Shown piece after piece: positions 34,751 to 47,386 of a stretch of DNA of 64,000 bases (positions within the stretch are counted from its first letter, which is position 1; the number at the start of each line of letters is the position of its first letter). The stretch lies in assembly GCF_041381155.1 (NCBI RefSeq), contig NC_091134.1:3902001-3966000 (forward strand), read 5' to 3'. The notes below the pieces were generated by a model that saw nothing but the letters and a program-made list of their open reading frames with translations, did not search any database and was not told the origin of the DNA. A program made the translations under genes and the position numbers. The stretch is from Argopecten irradians (Eukaryota; Mollusca; Bivalvia; Pectinida; Pectinidae).

Positions 34751-37700
34751 TTAAGCTTCTTGTATACCTGCAAAACATATTTACATAAAAAGTCTTAAAA
34801 GGTACCACACACCATATACATTCTTCAGAATCATTGAATTCCATTTATATTCTAGAGAACTGAAAAATACTGAATTCCTTTCATTCAATGAACAATTATA
34901 AGTAGAGTTTCAAATTCATATTCAACAAATTCCAATTAAAACGGTTAAAAATACCAACTTCATTAAAAGTGGGTTTTAAATTAAATGATTTTTTTCAGCA
35001 AAAGTATGACTGACTACAAGGATAACACATCTTGTGTCGTACAGCCTCTTTTTATTTAACAAAAAAAACCCTTTATCTTGTTTTTCTCTTTTAGAAAGGT
35101 GAAGACGGTGTCATTAATAATATGAACAGATTAATTTGGGATAGAATTAAGTGAAGACAGGTTTGGACAATGAAAATAATTCAAGTACTATGTGATACCC
35201 AAAAACGTTTGTGATGGACTATTGTTTCTATTGGTGATGGACGTAAAAAGATGATATCCCACGCTAATGTCATTTCAGCGGGGAGATTACAAGGAGTGAC
35301 GTTCCATCACCATTGGAGATACTAGTCCAGCAAAAACATTATCAGGTATGTTTCACATGGTATGTAAATTAATCCCATTAATTATGATTTAAAACAGAAT
35401 GTAAATCACTAAACGAGATAAGGAATCCATTCTACATTAAGGTTAAGTATCTTTTACTGAGATAGAGTCAGTGATTTTCGTACGCAATAATTCAAAGGTC
35501 TGTACGTATATATCTTTTCAATTGGGAAAAAACTACATTGCATCTTCCTTGAAACATATATATTTTAGAGCGTTTTTCCTTATATGGGAAAAAATTTACA
35601 CAATATCATTAAAATAAGCAAAATTTCTCCAGGGAAAGGGTCCTTATTCGGTCCAAAATATACCTAAATCACCGAGAGTTCAGTAAAGTCAGTTTTGAAA
35701 GTTCCACAAAATATAGCTGAGGTAATTAAGGAATCCAGTTATCCACTCTAGGTTGAGGATAAGTGCCTTTATCTGAGATAGAGATCAGTAAATTTAGATT
35801 GGAAAAAAATCACTTTAAATAGGTGAAACGTACATAACAAAACAGATTTGATAGGACACTCAAAGTAAATTGTTTGTGTCAGCACACAAAGATTTAGTGA
35901 ATTCCTTTGAGCATGATTGAAGTTAAAGTAGAATCAGTGTGTGTTAAGTCCTTTTTAGATTAAGACTAGAAGTCATCCACAACAATTGAGTCTGGTTTCA
36001 ACTGGTCTGACCAAACCTAGAGGCCAGCTTGATTTGAATTCTTTTCAGAAATCTTCCCCAAAAATTGTTCAGCTCATATACTAAGAATCTACTTTCCAGA
36101 AGCAGAACAGCTAGACATCAAGTGACTAGATATTGTATTTTAGAAGTAAAGGCCATTAAATCCAGTCTTCAGGTTAGTATCTCACAATATGAAAGTGCAT
36201 TTAACAGGTTAAATTTACATCGACTATTTAATGTTGTACAGATTGATTTTGTACAACCCACTATAATGCTACAACGTATACAGGTCTTACTCAAAGGTTG
36301 CCAGTGTTCAATGCTACAAATAAAAGAATGATATTTATACACTAAAACACATCAGCAATTTAACAATTCCTATATTTTGAATATAACAAGAGTTATCTCC
36401 ACTTGCAGGAAGTTTTTAGTACAGATGACAGGTCTGTAATTTTATGATTTCTCTCCCCTCTCCAATGTAATACCTTACCTGGGGCATTCTGCTGTAGAAT
36501 TGGCTCGTGCTCTTCGTCAGTAGCCATCGTCTGACGTTTACACGGCAGATGTTTTATTATTGTTGGTACCAGTATGTTGTAATACAGGCACATACCGGAT
36601 ATCAACAGCACAAACCCGAGCACTTGTAAAGGTATAAAGTCCTGCCAGGTGAGCCCGAGCGTGACGGCCCAGATAGACAAAGTCCGGACACTGTCCAACA
36701 CCATCCGGGTGGTGGCACTCTGGGACTTAGTAATGCTGATCCCAGCAAAGTTAAAAAACGCAATACTGACAATGTTCCCTGTGGGATAAAAATGATATGT
36801 TAACTAGTATTAACTAACAAGTATCAGCAATAACAAGAATTAGTTGTCATTAAAGGACTGACACCTACAGGTACATGTCATATGGCTACAAATATCTGTA
36901 GTGCCATACTAAACTTACATGTGAAAGGACCAAGTGGAACATGAACATCTATCTCTACAAATAAGAGTAGTTGCCACAGCTATCTGCCAGTTGTGATGTT
37001 TAGGTACCTACAACTGCCGTAACTATTTGACAGTGGTTGCTGACAGTGACGTTTATGTACCTATAACTGCCATATCTATCTGACAGTGGTTGCTGACAGT
37101 GACGTTTACGTACCTACAACTGCCGCAGCTATCTGCCAGTTGTTGCTGATCTGCCTGAAAGCGTCTAGCGGGTCCTCCAGTCTATGACTTGGTAGTTTAC
37201 TGAATACCTGGGCGTGTATATAGTAAAAGGGCACCAGTAATATCCCTAGGATGATGAACCCCCACAAACCTGAAAAGAGAAGGGATGAAAACTTACACTG
37301 AAAAGACAGTAGCCATAATAATAGGTTTTTGATAATATAGTTGACAAAATTTGCTGAAAGACTCTGGTTGATATTTGATTTCATTGGGCAGTATGTAAAC
37401 AAGTTTTTTTTTTAAATATTCCCTCCAATTTCTCTCGCCTAAAACATTTAATTTACATATTATAACTTGATTATTCATTTTTACTTCATTTTTTTTAAAA
37501 GAACAAACTCCATGCCAACTCTTCATGCCAGCAAGCTACAGGCCTTATATGAGTACCCTGGGCCTTTCAGTTATTGAGAAGAATTTGTTTGACTAAAAAG
37601 TTTACACATGATGAGCGGCGGATGGCATGCTGACAATAAGTCATTCTGACCCGCCGAGTCAGATAACCTAAACGGAAAGGAAAATATGAGGAAGAAAATG

Positions 37701-40700
37701 AGTTATAGAAAAAACCTGCATTGTAACTAACCTTCATACCCTACGGCTAGTAATGGACTAACCCTGTATCTGGCTACAAACTTCTCCTCATAAACCATCT
37801 GTACAGACACAATTATCTGGGCCATGATAATAAGTAAATCTCCTGAAAAACAAATTAACTTGTTAAAACGGTGGTCATGCATATAGTGTTATTCAAGTAC
37901 ATACCATTCCTAAACATTTAGATGTAATCCATATAGTTCAATCTCAGGATTTACCAATAGCTAATCTCAGGATTTACCCATAGTTAATCTCAGGATTTAC
38001 CCATAGTTAATCTCAGGATTTACCCATAGATAATCTCAGGATTTACCCATAGTTAATCTCAGGATTTACCCATAGATAATCTCAGGATTTACCCATAGAT
38101 AATCTCAGGATTTACCCATAGATAATCTCAGGATTTACCCATAGTTAATCTCAGAATTTGCCCATAGATAATCTCAGGATTTACCCATAGTTATTCTTGG
38201 GATTTACCCATAATTAATCTCAAGATTTACCCATAGATAATCTTAGGATTTACCCATAGATAATCTCATGATTTACCCATAGCTAATCTCAGGATTTACC
38301 CATAGATAATCTCAAGATTTACCCATAGATAATCTCAGGATTTACCCATAGATAATCTCAAGATTTACCCATAGTTAATCTCAGGATTTACCCATAGATA
38401 ATCTCAGGATTTACCCATAGATAATCTCAGGATTTACCCATAGATAATCTCAAGATTTACCCATAGATAATCTCAAGATTTACCCATAGATAATCTCAAG
38501 ATTTACCCATAGATAATCTCAGGATTTACCCATAGATAATCTCAAGATTTACCCATAGATAATCTCAGGATTTACCCATAGATAATCTCAGGATTTACCC
38601 ATAGATAATCTCAGGATTTACCCATAGATAATCTCAGGATTTACCCATAGTTAATCTCAGGATTTACCCATAGATAATCTCAGGATTTACCCATAGTTAA
38701 TCTTAGGATTTACCCATAGTTCAATCTCAGGATTTACCCATAGATAATCTCAGGATTTACCCATAGTTAATCTCAGGATTTACCCATAGCTAATCTCAGG
38801 ATTTACCCATAGATAATCTCAGGATTTACCCATAGTTAATCTCAGGATTTACCCATAGATAATCTCAGGATTTACCCATAGATAATCTCAGGATTTACCC
38901 ATAGATAATCTCAGGATTTACCCATAGATAATCTCAAGATTTACCCATAGATAATCTCAGGATTTACCCATAGCTAATCTCAGGATTTACCCATAGATAA
39001 TCTCAAGATTTACCCATAGATAATCTCAGGATTTACCCATAGATAATCTCAGGATTTACCATAGATAATCTCAGGATTTACCCATAGTTCAATCTCAGAT
39101 TTACCCATAGATAATCTCAGGATTTACCCATAGATAATCTCAAGATTTACCCATAGTTAATCTCAGGATTTACCCATAGATAATCTCAGGATTTACCCAT
39201 AGATAATCTCAGGATTTACCCATAGATAATCTCAAGATTTACCCATAGATAATCTCAAGATTTACCCATAGATAATCTCAAGATTTACCCATAGATAATC
39301 TCAGGATTTACCCATAGATAATCTCAGGATTTACCCATAGATAATCTCAGGATTTACCCATAGATAATCTCAAGATTTACCCATAGATAATCTCAAGATT
39401 TACCCATAGATAATCTCAGGATTTACCCATAGATAATCTCAGGATTTACCCATAGATAATCTCAGAATTTACCCATAGATAACCTCAGTATTTACTCGAA
39501 GCTAATCTCAGAATTTACCCATAGATAATCTCAAGGTTTACCCATAGCTAATCTCAGTATTTATTCAAAGCTAATCTCAGAATTCAACCATAGCTAAATT
39601 ACCCATTGCTAATCTCAGAATTTACCCATTGCTAATCTCAGAATTTACTCATAGCTTATCTCAGAATTTACCATAAACTAATCTCAAAATTTACTCATAG
39701 CTGATCTCATGGCTGATCTCATGATAGCTAAATATATACATAACTTTGATTTATTCATAGCTAACCTCAGATTTTACCAAAATCTAATCTCAGAATTTAC
39801 CCATTAAATATGTCCACAATCAACAATGCTTACAACATTAAAAATACTCCTGTACTGTATTCAGAGGTCTGATGAATGACTGCCTGCAGTGGTTACAGAA
39901 AAGTCACAAACATTTACCCCTCTAACCTGTAGGCTAGATTAAAAGATTACTGTTCATCTACATTTCCTGGTTTCTATAAGGAAGGGGTATTTTGACATAT
40001 TGATAAACGGATCATGTTTCCTAAAGATTAGCTAAGATAGAGCTAAGGTAATTACATCATTATGGTTACTCCTATATATCATTTTGTATCTATGTAGAGA
40101 ATACACACAAGACCTTACCTGCTATAATTCCATTGATATCTTTGGATTTGTCATCACCAAACACAACATCGGAGACCCCGACGACACCCAAACCTAAAAT
40201 AACGGTGATCATTCCAACCCACATCCTGGCTTTGATGTTTTGTCCTAGGAATGCCACTGACAATAATGCCGTAAATATAATCACAGCACCTGGAATACAC
40301 AAGTAGTGAAATACATTGACAGAAGACAAATCATGGTTGTCAAATTAAACCTATAGATAACAAGAGATCAGAGTGGGATTCAAAACTCAGGACCACCAAA
40401 CACTATAGCTCCATTGAATTACATGCTCCCTGTCTAATACTGCTACACTAGCAATAAGGTAATCAGTAATAGTGCTTAAGTCAACCATCTTCACCTAGTC
40501 AGCATCAATTTGATCCCTGGTAGGACCTGAAAAGGTCAGGGGTCATCAGCCCAATTATGTGGGTTTCCTTCCACTCTACCACATGCTTACATCCAGGCAA
40601 TCTAATTGTGATATCACTCTGGGACAAGCTTACATCCAGGCAATCAAAAGTGATATCACTCTGGGACAAGCTTACATCCAGGCAATCAAAAGTGATATCA

Positions 40701-43700
40701 CTCTGGGACAAGCTTACATCCAGGCAATCAAAAGTGATATCACTCTGGGACAAGCTTACATCCGGGCAATCAAAAGTGATATCACTCTGGGACAAGCTTA
40801 CATCCAGGCAATCAAAAGTGATATCACTCTGGGACAAGCTTACATCCAGGCAATCAATGTGATATCACTCTGGGACAAGCTTACATCCGGCAATCAAAAG
40901 TGATATCACTCTGGAGCTAATCCAGCAAAAGTCATCTCACTCTGGGACAAGCTTACATCCGGGCAATCAATGTGATATCACTCAATACTACCGCTACATT
41001 ATGCTAATCCGCAATCAAAATGATTTCACTCTACGCGCTGACGCAATTGTAAGCTGGCTGACATCAGGCAATCAAAAGTGATTTCATTTACTCTATGACG
41101 TGCTTAATCCAGGCTCAAAAATGATTTCACTTACAATCCACGCAATGAAAAGTGATTTCACTCTACAATGTCTACATCCAGCAACAAAATGATTTCACTC
41201 TACTTACATCCAGGCAATCAAATAAGATTTCACTATATGACATGCTTACATCCAGGCAATCAAAAGTGATTTCACTCTATGACGTGCTTAGATCCAGGCA
41301 ATCAAAAGTTATTTCACTCTATGACATGCTTACATCCAGGCAATCAAAAGTTATTTCACTCTATGACATGCTTACATCCAGGCAATCAAAAGTTATTTCA
41401 CTCTATGACGTGCTTAGATCCAGGCAATCAAAAGTTATTTCACTCTATGACGTGCTTACATCCAGGCAATCAAAAGTTATTTCACTCTATGACGTGCTTA
41501 CATCCAGGCAATCAAAAGTTATTTCACTCTATGACGTGCTTACATCCAGGCAATCCAATGTGATTTGAAGAAGTTATATAATCGATGTAAAGTAAAATGT
41601 TTATACTACAGCAATTGGCAGAGTTTAGGAGACAGTTAAACGAGGCATTCGAACCTTTAACAGCTGATTGAGATTTCAAAGATAGTTTTACACTTTTTCT
41701 ATAATCACCTCAGTCAATCAACTGAAATTGCCAAGGCCATTAATGTGACTGTAAACATTTATTTTTAATATGTCAATATCATGGAAATTGTCCATGTAAA
41801 AAATGTAAAAATACCATTTGTCAGCGGTGGAGCATCTTTAGGTAAAATGGAAACTGGTATCATATCTATCATAGACCCAGTTGCCATAGTCACCAATTGC
41901 CCACTAGCTTTTTTGCGTCGTCAATGAATGCTGAGACAGCTTCATGATCCCATGTCTGTAAGCTGCAATTTCATTGGCATACGAAGAGGTCATCTGATAA
42001 TGACCTTTAGTAGTACAGTATCAGCATAGAATAGAGTGTTGGAATCTGATAAATTATATCTAGTGAAAATAGATAAAAGAAATCAGAATATGCCTCACCT
42101 CTGAGCATCTGGAAACTTGAGGCGTAAGTCAGAGTAAGGCCCACATACATCAGAGAGGTCCCACACATATCACAGATAGCTGGTGGGGCGAAGACCAAGG
42201 GGTTAACCCAACGGCTTCCATACTCTCGATCACCCTGGCTGCGCTTCCTTAACAGTACTATACCATACGCTACAAGGCAAGTCATCTCACCCAGGAACAT
42301 ACCAACAGCCTGAAAAATATAGGTCAAGTTCAGTCATCTCACCCAGGAACATACCAACAGTCTGAAAAATATAGGTCAAGGTCAGTCATCTCACCCAGAA
42401 ACATACTAACAGTCTGAAAAATATAGGTCAAGGTCAGTCATCTCACCCAGGAACATACCAACAGTCTGAAAAATATAGGTCAAGGTCAGTCATCTCACCC
42501 AGAAACATACCAACAGTCTGAAAAATATAGGTCAAGGTCAGTCATCTCACCCAGGAACATACCAACAGTCTGAAAAATATAGGTCAAGGTCAGTCATCTC
42601 ACGCAGAAACATACTAACAGTCTGAAAAATATAGGTCAAGGTCAGTCATCTTACCCAGAAGCATACCAACAGTCTGAAAAATATAGGTCAAGGTCAGTCA
42701 TCTCACGCAGAAACATACTAACAGTCTGAAAAATATAGGTCAAGGTCAGTCATCTTACCCAGAAGCATACCAACAGTCTGAAAAATGTAGGTCAAGGTCA
42801 GTCGTCTCACCCAGGAACATACCAACAGTCTGAAAAATATAGGTCAAGGTCAGTCATCTCACCCAGGAACATACCAACAGTCTGAAAAATATAGGTCAAG
42901 GTCAGTCATCTTACCCAGAAACATACATATATATACTGACAACCTGAAAATATAGGTCAAGGTCAGTCATCTCACCCAGGAACATACCAACAGTCTGAAA
43001 AATATAGGTCAAGGTCAGTCATCTTACCCAGAAACATACATATATACATATATATACTGACAACCTGAAAATATAGGTCAAGGTCAGTCATCTCACCCAG
43101 GAACATAACAACAGCTTGAAAAATATAGGTCAAGCACATGGCTCTGCCGTCATTTCGGTTTGTTTTTTGATGGCAGAACACAGTAGATAACTAGATTTGG
43201 AAATTTATGAAAATAAATCACATGCCATAGAAATCTAAATATAATCATTTAACTGTAAAAAATAAATTATTTAAATTCAATCTTAACAACATTTGCAATT
43301 GCAATCTGATAATTAAATTATTTCTTTTATTTATCAATTTCCATCTGCAAAATAATATTCAAAATAATATTTATTATAAAGGGAGATAATTCAAATTTTG
43401 TTTTCATTGAAAAATAATTACATTTTACAGTATTTTGTTTTCCAAAAAAATCTTATTTGGCGAAAAAATCTCATTTTGGTGCAAATTTTGGCAACAGATT
43501 TTCAAAATAGGTCAAGGTCAGTCATCTCACCAAGGAACATACCAAACAGCCTGCAAAATATATGTCAAGGTCAGTCAACTGGTATCAGTCTGATACCTAT
43601 ATGACATGATAATATGATATAGAGAGAACAACAATACTGGATTTGGATTTCTGGTCCAGCATCTCATTTAATTCCCAAAAATCCAAAAGAGCATAACATA

Positions 43701-46700
43701 TATAGCTTAATGTACATGTACATGTGTGTTGGGACGAAATGTAGATTTTAGTTGATGTATAGCAGGTGGAGAAAATACATTACAACAGGAGAAAGGGAGA
43801 TCGTTCATATTTTTTTTTATTTTAAAATAACTTGTCACCAGAATATGACCTCTAATAGAATGGTGGCAGATCCTCTATAAAATAGAGTAACAATAAGGAT
43901 CTGTATTTTAATCAGTTTGAAGACTATAAGATCAGTACTACAGTATGATAATGCTGCATTCCTTGTATCCAATAAAAAAAAACACAAAAAAATTAAAAAT
44001 AAAGTTAATCTTTACCTGAAAGAATGGATGGTCAAATGAATGTTCAGGGTCATCAGGATTTCCAACAGCCTTCTGTCTATCGGCCCATCTGTAAAGTAAT
44101 CAAATTATCTGTTAGATCTGTATTACAATATGTGGGTGGCAATAGATACTAAAATGACATTTATCCTGCAAATGCCCCACATACTGACCGATAACTACTG
44201 CCAGATAAATTTATGCTTTATTCGTCCATACGAAATGCTTTATCTATCAATACGATCACATGAATTTTTTCCACATCTGACAGAACTTTTTCTAAATTGA
44301 CCAAGAACTTGAACCTTCCAATGAATGAAAAGTCATTCTTTCCTGCTAAAAAGTGATGTCACATTCACCAGAATGACATAATTTTTACAATATCGAAAAT
44401 CTCATATGACAGAGTCACGTTTTTCTTGGCTCATTGCAAAGGTATGTATTGTAAAGAAGTTCCTTATGTGTAATTATTGTTTCTTTTGAGTATTTTTATT
44501 GTGTTTCAGTGACATTACACACTGAATAGAGTTACTGGTACTGTTTGTGAATGCACGTCTATATTTCCCAAGGTAGTAGAAAGGAGTACACTCTAATTCG
44601 ATTTATTGAATGAATATTTTCTTCCACATCAAAGAATGTGTCTTGCTTCGAGCGAAACCTAGTAAATAACTAGCAGTTTGCTTTCGTTTTAAAAGTCATA
44701 ATGTTTGCAGCTATATATGAGGCACTGTGTCAGGCAGTGATTCAATTTATATAAAATCATATGCACCATAACATTGGTGCCCAAGAAGGGTTCAGGAATA
44801 GTACAATGTACTGTACAATTCTTGCAAATGAATCATTGTGACCCTTGGAAACTTGAAAACAAGTTATTTTGAGGAGGGGAGTATACATCTAGATGTACAT
44901 ATACATTCAACAATTGTAAGGTGGCTTTGTTTTTAGCCAAAGGACACGAAGTAATGTTTCATTAGTGTCTAGTTGTGATATACCTATTATATTTTTGGGG
45001 TAAGAGAGTATGCAGCCTAGCCGCAGAATAAATCTCAGCTATAGCTAGAGAACCTTAACAATATATCTCAATTTAGACTAAAGTAAACCAGAGACCCTGA
45101 GTTCCATCCCTAGCAGAACATTATACAGCAAGATCAATTGATATTTATCATATGGTACACATAACGAGTGTCATATTTAAATCATAATAAAGTAAAATAC
45201 TCTTATAACGAATACACTTACAACAAATTTGTGGTTATAACATAGTATTTTAATTCCCCAGCAAGTTTATTTTAGGATATCATATGTATATAACAAACTA
45301 TGCTTATAACGAAGTAATTTTGCTGGTCCCCTGAGGTTCGTTATAACCATGTTTTACTGTATTATTGAGAAAACCAAATTAAAGTGGGACCTAACAGATA
45401 ATTCTGAATGTCTATTTTTATCTGGAATCTACTGACATAACTGATGCATATGATTTACCTGAGAGCTCCTAGCTTAGCCCGAGAGACTCTGGCCCTGACA
45501 CCAGACTTAGGCATTATGATAGATAGATGTCTGGTGTAGAGACTCTGGCCCTGACACTAGACTTAGGCATTATGACAGATAGATGTCTGGTGTAGAGACT
45601 CTGGCCCTGACACCAGACTTAGGCATTATGATAGATAGATGTCTGGTGTAGCGACTCTGGCCCTGATACCAGACTTAGACATTATGAGAGGTCTGGTGTC
45701 AGGGCTAGAGTCTCTCGGCCTAATACTAAATGATATTTTTTACTAAATTTTTAATTAAATCTTATATCAATTATATGTGTATGTATTGTAGGTACAAATG
45801 TAGTAGTCACCCTTTGATGTAGAGGGGTCATAATAAAGGCATCTGCAGACAAAGGAAAATTTTGATGTTCATTTACATGTACTTACTACTATTCTAATAT
45901 AACATTCAAAACTGAGATTGTGTTATAAAAAGGACAAAGTCACAATAATATTCCATCTGTTCTTGTTCCTGGTTACAACTGGTTATAAGACCAACTGTTT
46001 TTATAATTTTTTGAAACATCCCGCTTCTTTCACTGACTATATATGATACGTTGTAGAACCCGTTTCCAGTTTTAACACAACAGTAAATAAAATACTGATA
46101 AATATTATTTGTCATCATATACTGTACACTGTAATTTTTTTTTTTTTTTTTCGTACGTATTGTATCAAGGACATATATGAGAAGGATAAGTCACACCAGG
46201 TTTTGGGGAAATACAAGGCAGGAGCTTTTGTGTTTGGGCACTGACCATAACGTTGAGGGACGACTGATTTTCCTTTGATATCCGCCGGCGCAGCCTTTGA
46301 TGTACTAGCTTGCGGGTGTGAGGGTTAACGTCTTACTTTCTGAAGCGGGCCGTCATTTCATGAGCTGTCATATTTTTTTAACACAAATTTAAGACATATC
46401 CTCTACATATGCCATTCTTAAAGCAAGTAATAAACGTCGTGAAATTTAATAAACTTTACATTGGTGTTTCTTTTTACTCGATAAGACAAGTATTTGTTGA
46501 GAAAAATGGTTTTTATTCTTGGCTCATAGGCGTTTCGCGTGGTGTTTAGTAATGTAAAGAGGTCACGAATCCTTCTCACTTATAAATCCTTGATTGTATA
46601 TATAGACTATCCAAAATGTCTAACGTTAAGCTTAATTTGATTGCTTCTTGGGATATGTATTGGTATATTGTACTTATTGGTATATTACACTGTAGGCCTA

Positions 46701-47081
46701 TGATGCTTGCGTCATGTGACTGGGTCTAAAAATCACTGACACTGGGGTAGTTTTCGTTTCTTCGGAACAACCGGTTTGACCGTTTGTTAAAGTCATTATT
46801 TCAACTATAAATCCTGACGGACCTGCATTTTCTGAAAGCAATAAAAAATCATCAGGTCCGTCTTTAATTAATAAACGAACAACTAGGTCCAACCAGTCAA
46901 ACCGCATAATCGAAAACGGCCTAGGCCTACTGTATTTAACGTCACATGTCAATCAGCTGTAAATGACTGAATGCAGACGCTAGGCCTAGCTAACTCTCAC
47001 TTACTTGGTTGATAGCGTGTTGATAGAACCTGTCACAACCATCAAAATGGCAATGAGAATCACACTGACAGGCCAAGCCAT
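34751..47081 (-). CDS. SLC35F6: SLC35F6 (TANGO9 / ANT2-binding protein) orthologue
   Basis: Eight coding exons on the minus strand join with matching phases: 47081-47005, 44088-44016, 42309-42099, 40289-40119, 37842-37732, 37269-37114, 36778-36479 and 34767-34751. Together they encode 371 residues, the length I recall for human SLC35F6. Diagnostic stretches shared with the human protein as I remember it include TGSINTLS, KWAD, QAVGMFLGE, CDMCGTSLMYV, SSFQMLRGAVIIF, VAFLG, EEKFV, SIAFFNFAGIS and SATTRMVLDS. The family is the drug/metabolite transporter (EamA-like) fold with about ten helices. In vertebrates SLC35F6 is found in lysosomes and mitochondria and is reported to bind ANT2; its substrate is unknown. 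The C-terminus has EHEPIL, where human has an acidic dileucine signal. The start ATG follows GAC, a good context. Introns 1-4 carry large minisatellites. Confidence 0.95.
34768..36478 (-). other. SLC35F6 intron 7
   Basis: The intron runs from donor GTAAGG (36478) to an acceptor ending TTTTGCAG (34768). A local imperfect repeat, AAGGAATCCA...CTGAGATAGAG, occurs near 35420 and 35728. Reading through the donor instead would add about 28 unrelated residues; splicing to the last exon gives GIQEA and a stop, close to the length of the human C-terminus. Confidence 0.6.
37937..39806. repeat. 23-bp minisatellite in SLC35F6 intron 4, about 81 copies
   Basis: The unit begins TAATCTCAGGATTTACCCAT and ends AGA. 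The main variants are CAGG or CAAG, and ATAGAT or ATAGTT. Copies at 39480-39806 are increasingly degenerate. It lies between exons 4 and 5, about 95 bp from the exon 5 acceptor. Confidence 0.97.
40378..40460 (-). mobile_element. tRNA-derived SINE head fragment
   Basis: On the minus strand, a head with GGAGCATGTAATTCAATGG is followed by GGTCCTGAGTTTTGAATCCC, spaced like A and B boxes. It is in SLC35F6 intron 3. No complete cloverleaf. Confidence 0.45.
40583..41567. repeat. 42-bp minisatellite in SLC35F6 intron 3, about 23 copies
   Basis: Two subfamilies share CTTACATCCAGGCAATCAAA. The left block (40583-40990) continues AGTGATATCACTCTGGGACA, and the right block (41200-41567) continues AGTTATTTCACTCTATGAC. 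The stretch between them (about 40910-41200) is scrambled. Short open frames on both strands are repeat by-products. Confidence 0.96.
41808..41838. mobile_element. Solo terminus of MITE family 1
   Basis: ATACCATTTGTCAGCGGTGG followed by AGCATCTTTA is the inverse of the left end of the family-1 elements. No partner end is nearby, so it is a truncated copy in intron 3. Confidence 0.7.
42284..43135. repeat. 52-bp minisatellite built from the intron 2/exon 3 boundary
   Basis: The unit GAAAAATATAGGTCAAGGTC, AGTCATCTCACCCAGGAACA, TACCAACAGTCT is a copy of the exon 3 acceptor plus the first 27 or so coding bases of SLC35F6. The founding copy spans the real acceptor at 42310. About 15 further copies follow in intron 2, nearly all keeping TTTTTCAG on the minus strand. 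A diverged stray copy is at 43505-43590. Confidence 0.95.
43136..44015. other. Rest of SLC35F6 intron 2
   Basis: AT-rich intron. It contains a stray, diverged copy of the 52-bp unit (43505-43590) and a GGGAGATAATTC motif at about 43381. Nothing else is recognisable. Confidence 0.5.
44089..45187. other. SLC35F6 intron 1, exon-2-proximal part
   Basis: No structure that I can support in this AT-rich stretch. Confidence 0.45.
45188..45361. mobile_element. TA-flanked MITE with TTATAACGAA inverted ends
   Basis: The left end AAGTAAAATACTCTTATAACGAA-type sequence and the inverse of the right end (CAGTAAAACATGGTTATAAC) are similar, and both are flanked by TA. The 170-bp element has no coding capacity. 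A third internal TTATAACGAAG suggests subterminal repeats. Confidence 0.6.
45476..45720. repeat. 56-bp minisatellite bounded by an inverted copy
   Basis: About four copies of a unit beginning GAGACTCTGGCCCTGACACC. Within each unit CACCAGAC and GTCTGGTG are inverse. The array begins CCGAGAGACTCTGGCCCTGA and ends with the inverse, GTCTGGTGTCAGGGC then GAGTCTCTCGG, so the whole array is enclosed by a roughly 28-bp inverted repeat. It lies in SLC35F6 intron 1. Confidence 0.9.
45721..46685. other. SLC35F6 intron 1, middle part
   Basis: AT-rich, with a run of about 17 T at 46136. I see no gene or repeat. Confidence 0.45.
46686..46945. repeat. Fold-back sequence in SLC35F6 intron 1
   Basis: GACGGACCTG and CAGGTCCGTC are a perfect 10-bp inverse around a short loop. 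Farther out, GGTTTGACCG and CCAGTCAAACC are near inverses, and CTGTAGGCCTA and TAGGCCTACTGTA outermost. This is probably a hairpin MITE. The 84-codon frame across it is not a gene. Confidence 0.5.
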
Positions 47082-47307
47082 GTCGAGTTTGAAACACTTT
47101 TATCAAGAAGGAAGTCTTCTTAAATCGTTCTTCTGTTTACATTCAACAGACAGAAACTTCCTCTTTCGGTTCAAGGACCGGGTTCTCCCCGATCAGCGTT
47201 ACTGAAAAGCATATTTCATACCGTAAGTACAAAACATACCAGCGACCCAGATTTGTAGACACCGTGTGTCGATGTACAAATTTTAAATACACCATCCTCG
47301 TTTGCAT

Positions 47308-47379
47308 GGCTCGTTGGTCTAGGGGTATGATTCTCGCTTAGGGTGCGAGAGGTCCCGGGTTCGAATCCCGGACGAGCCC
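47308..47379 (+). tRNA. tRNA-Pro (anticodon AGG)
   Basis: This 72-nt gene folds as a full cloverleaf. The acceptor stem is GGCTCGT/ACGAGCC, with discriminator C at 47379. The D-arm contains GGTCTAGGGGTATGATTC. The anticodon stem CTCGC/GCGAG encloses the loop TTAGGGT, giving AGG at 47340-47342. The T-arm contains GGGTTCGAATCC, a canonical B box. There is no intron. A TTTT run at 47383 is a suitable RNA polymerase III terminator. It reads divergently from SLC35F6, starting 227 bp upstream of that gene's ATG. Confidence 0.97.
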
Positions 47380-47382
47380 CAC

Positions 47383-47386
47383 TTTT
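47383..47386 (+). terminator. Pol III terminator of tRNA-Pro
   Basis: TTTT begins four bases after the tRNA discriminator base, the usual position and minimum length for RNA polymerase III termination. Confidence 0.7.

Noticed and set aside
36393-36478. Read-through C-terminus of SLC35F6 (GKVLHWRGERNHK...)
   Set aside because: A good donor (GTAAGG) precedes it. Splicing to 34767 restores a short C-terminus and a total length equal to the recalled human protein.
40505-41568. Frames on both strands in the 42-bp array
   Set aside because: In SLC35F6 intron 3 and periodic with the array.
42972-43181. Minus frame containing MFLGEMTDLDLYF copies, resembling an extra SLC35F6 exon
   Set aside because: These are tandem copies of the exon 3 edge, interrupted by non-coding spacer. 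They are decoys and not separate exons.
46698-46952. 84-codon minus frame
   Set aside because: It spans a fold-back sequence in SLC35F6 intron 1, and the frame follows the inverted repeat.
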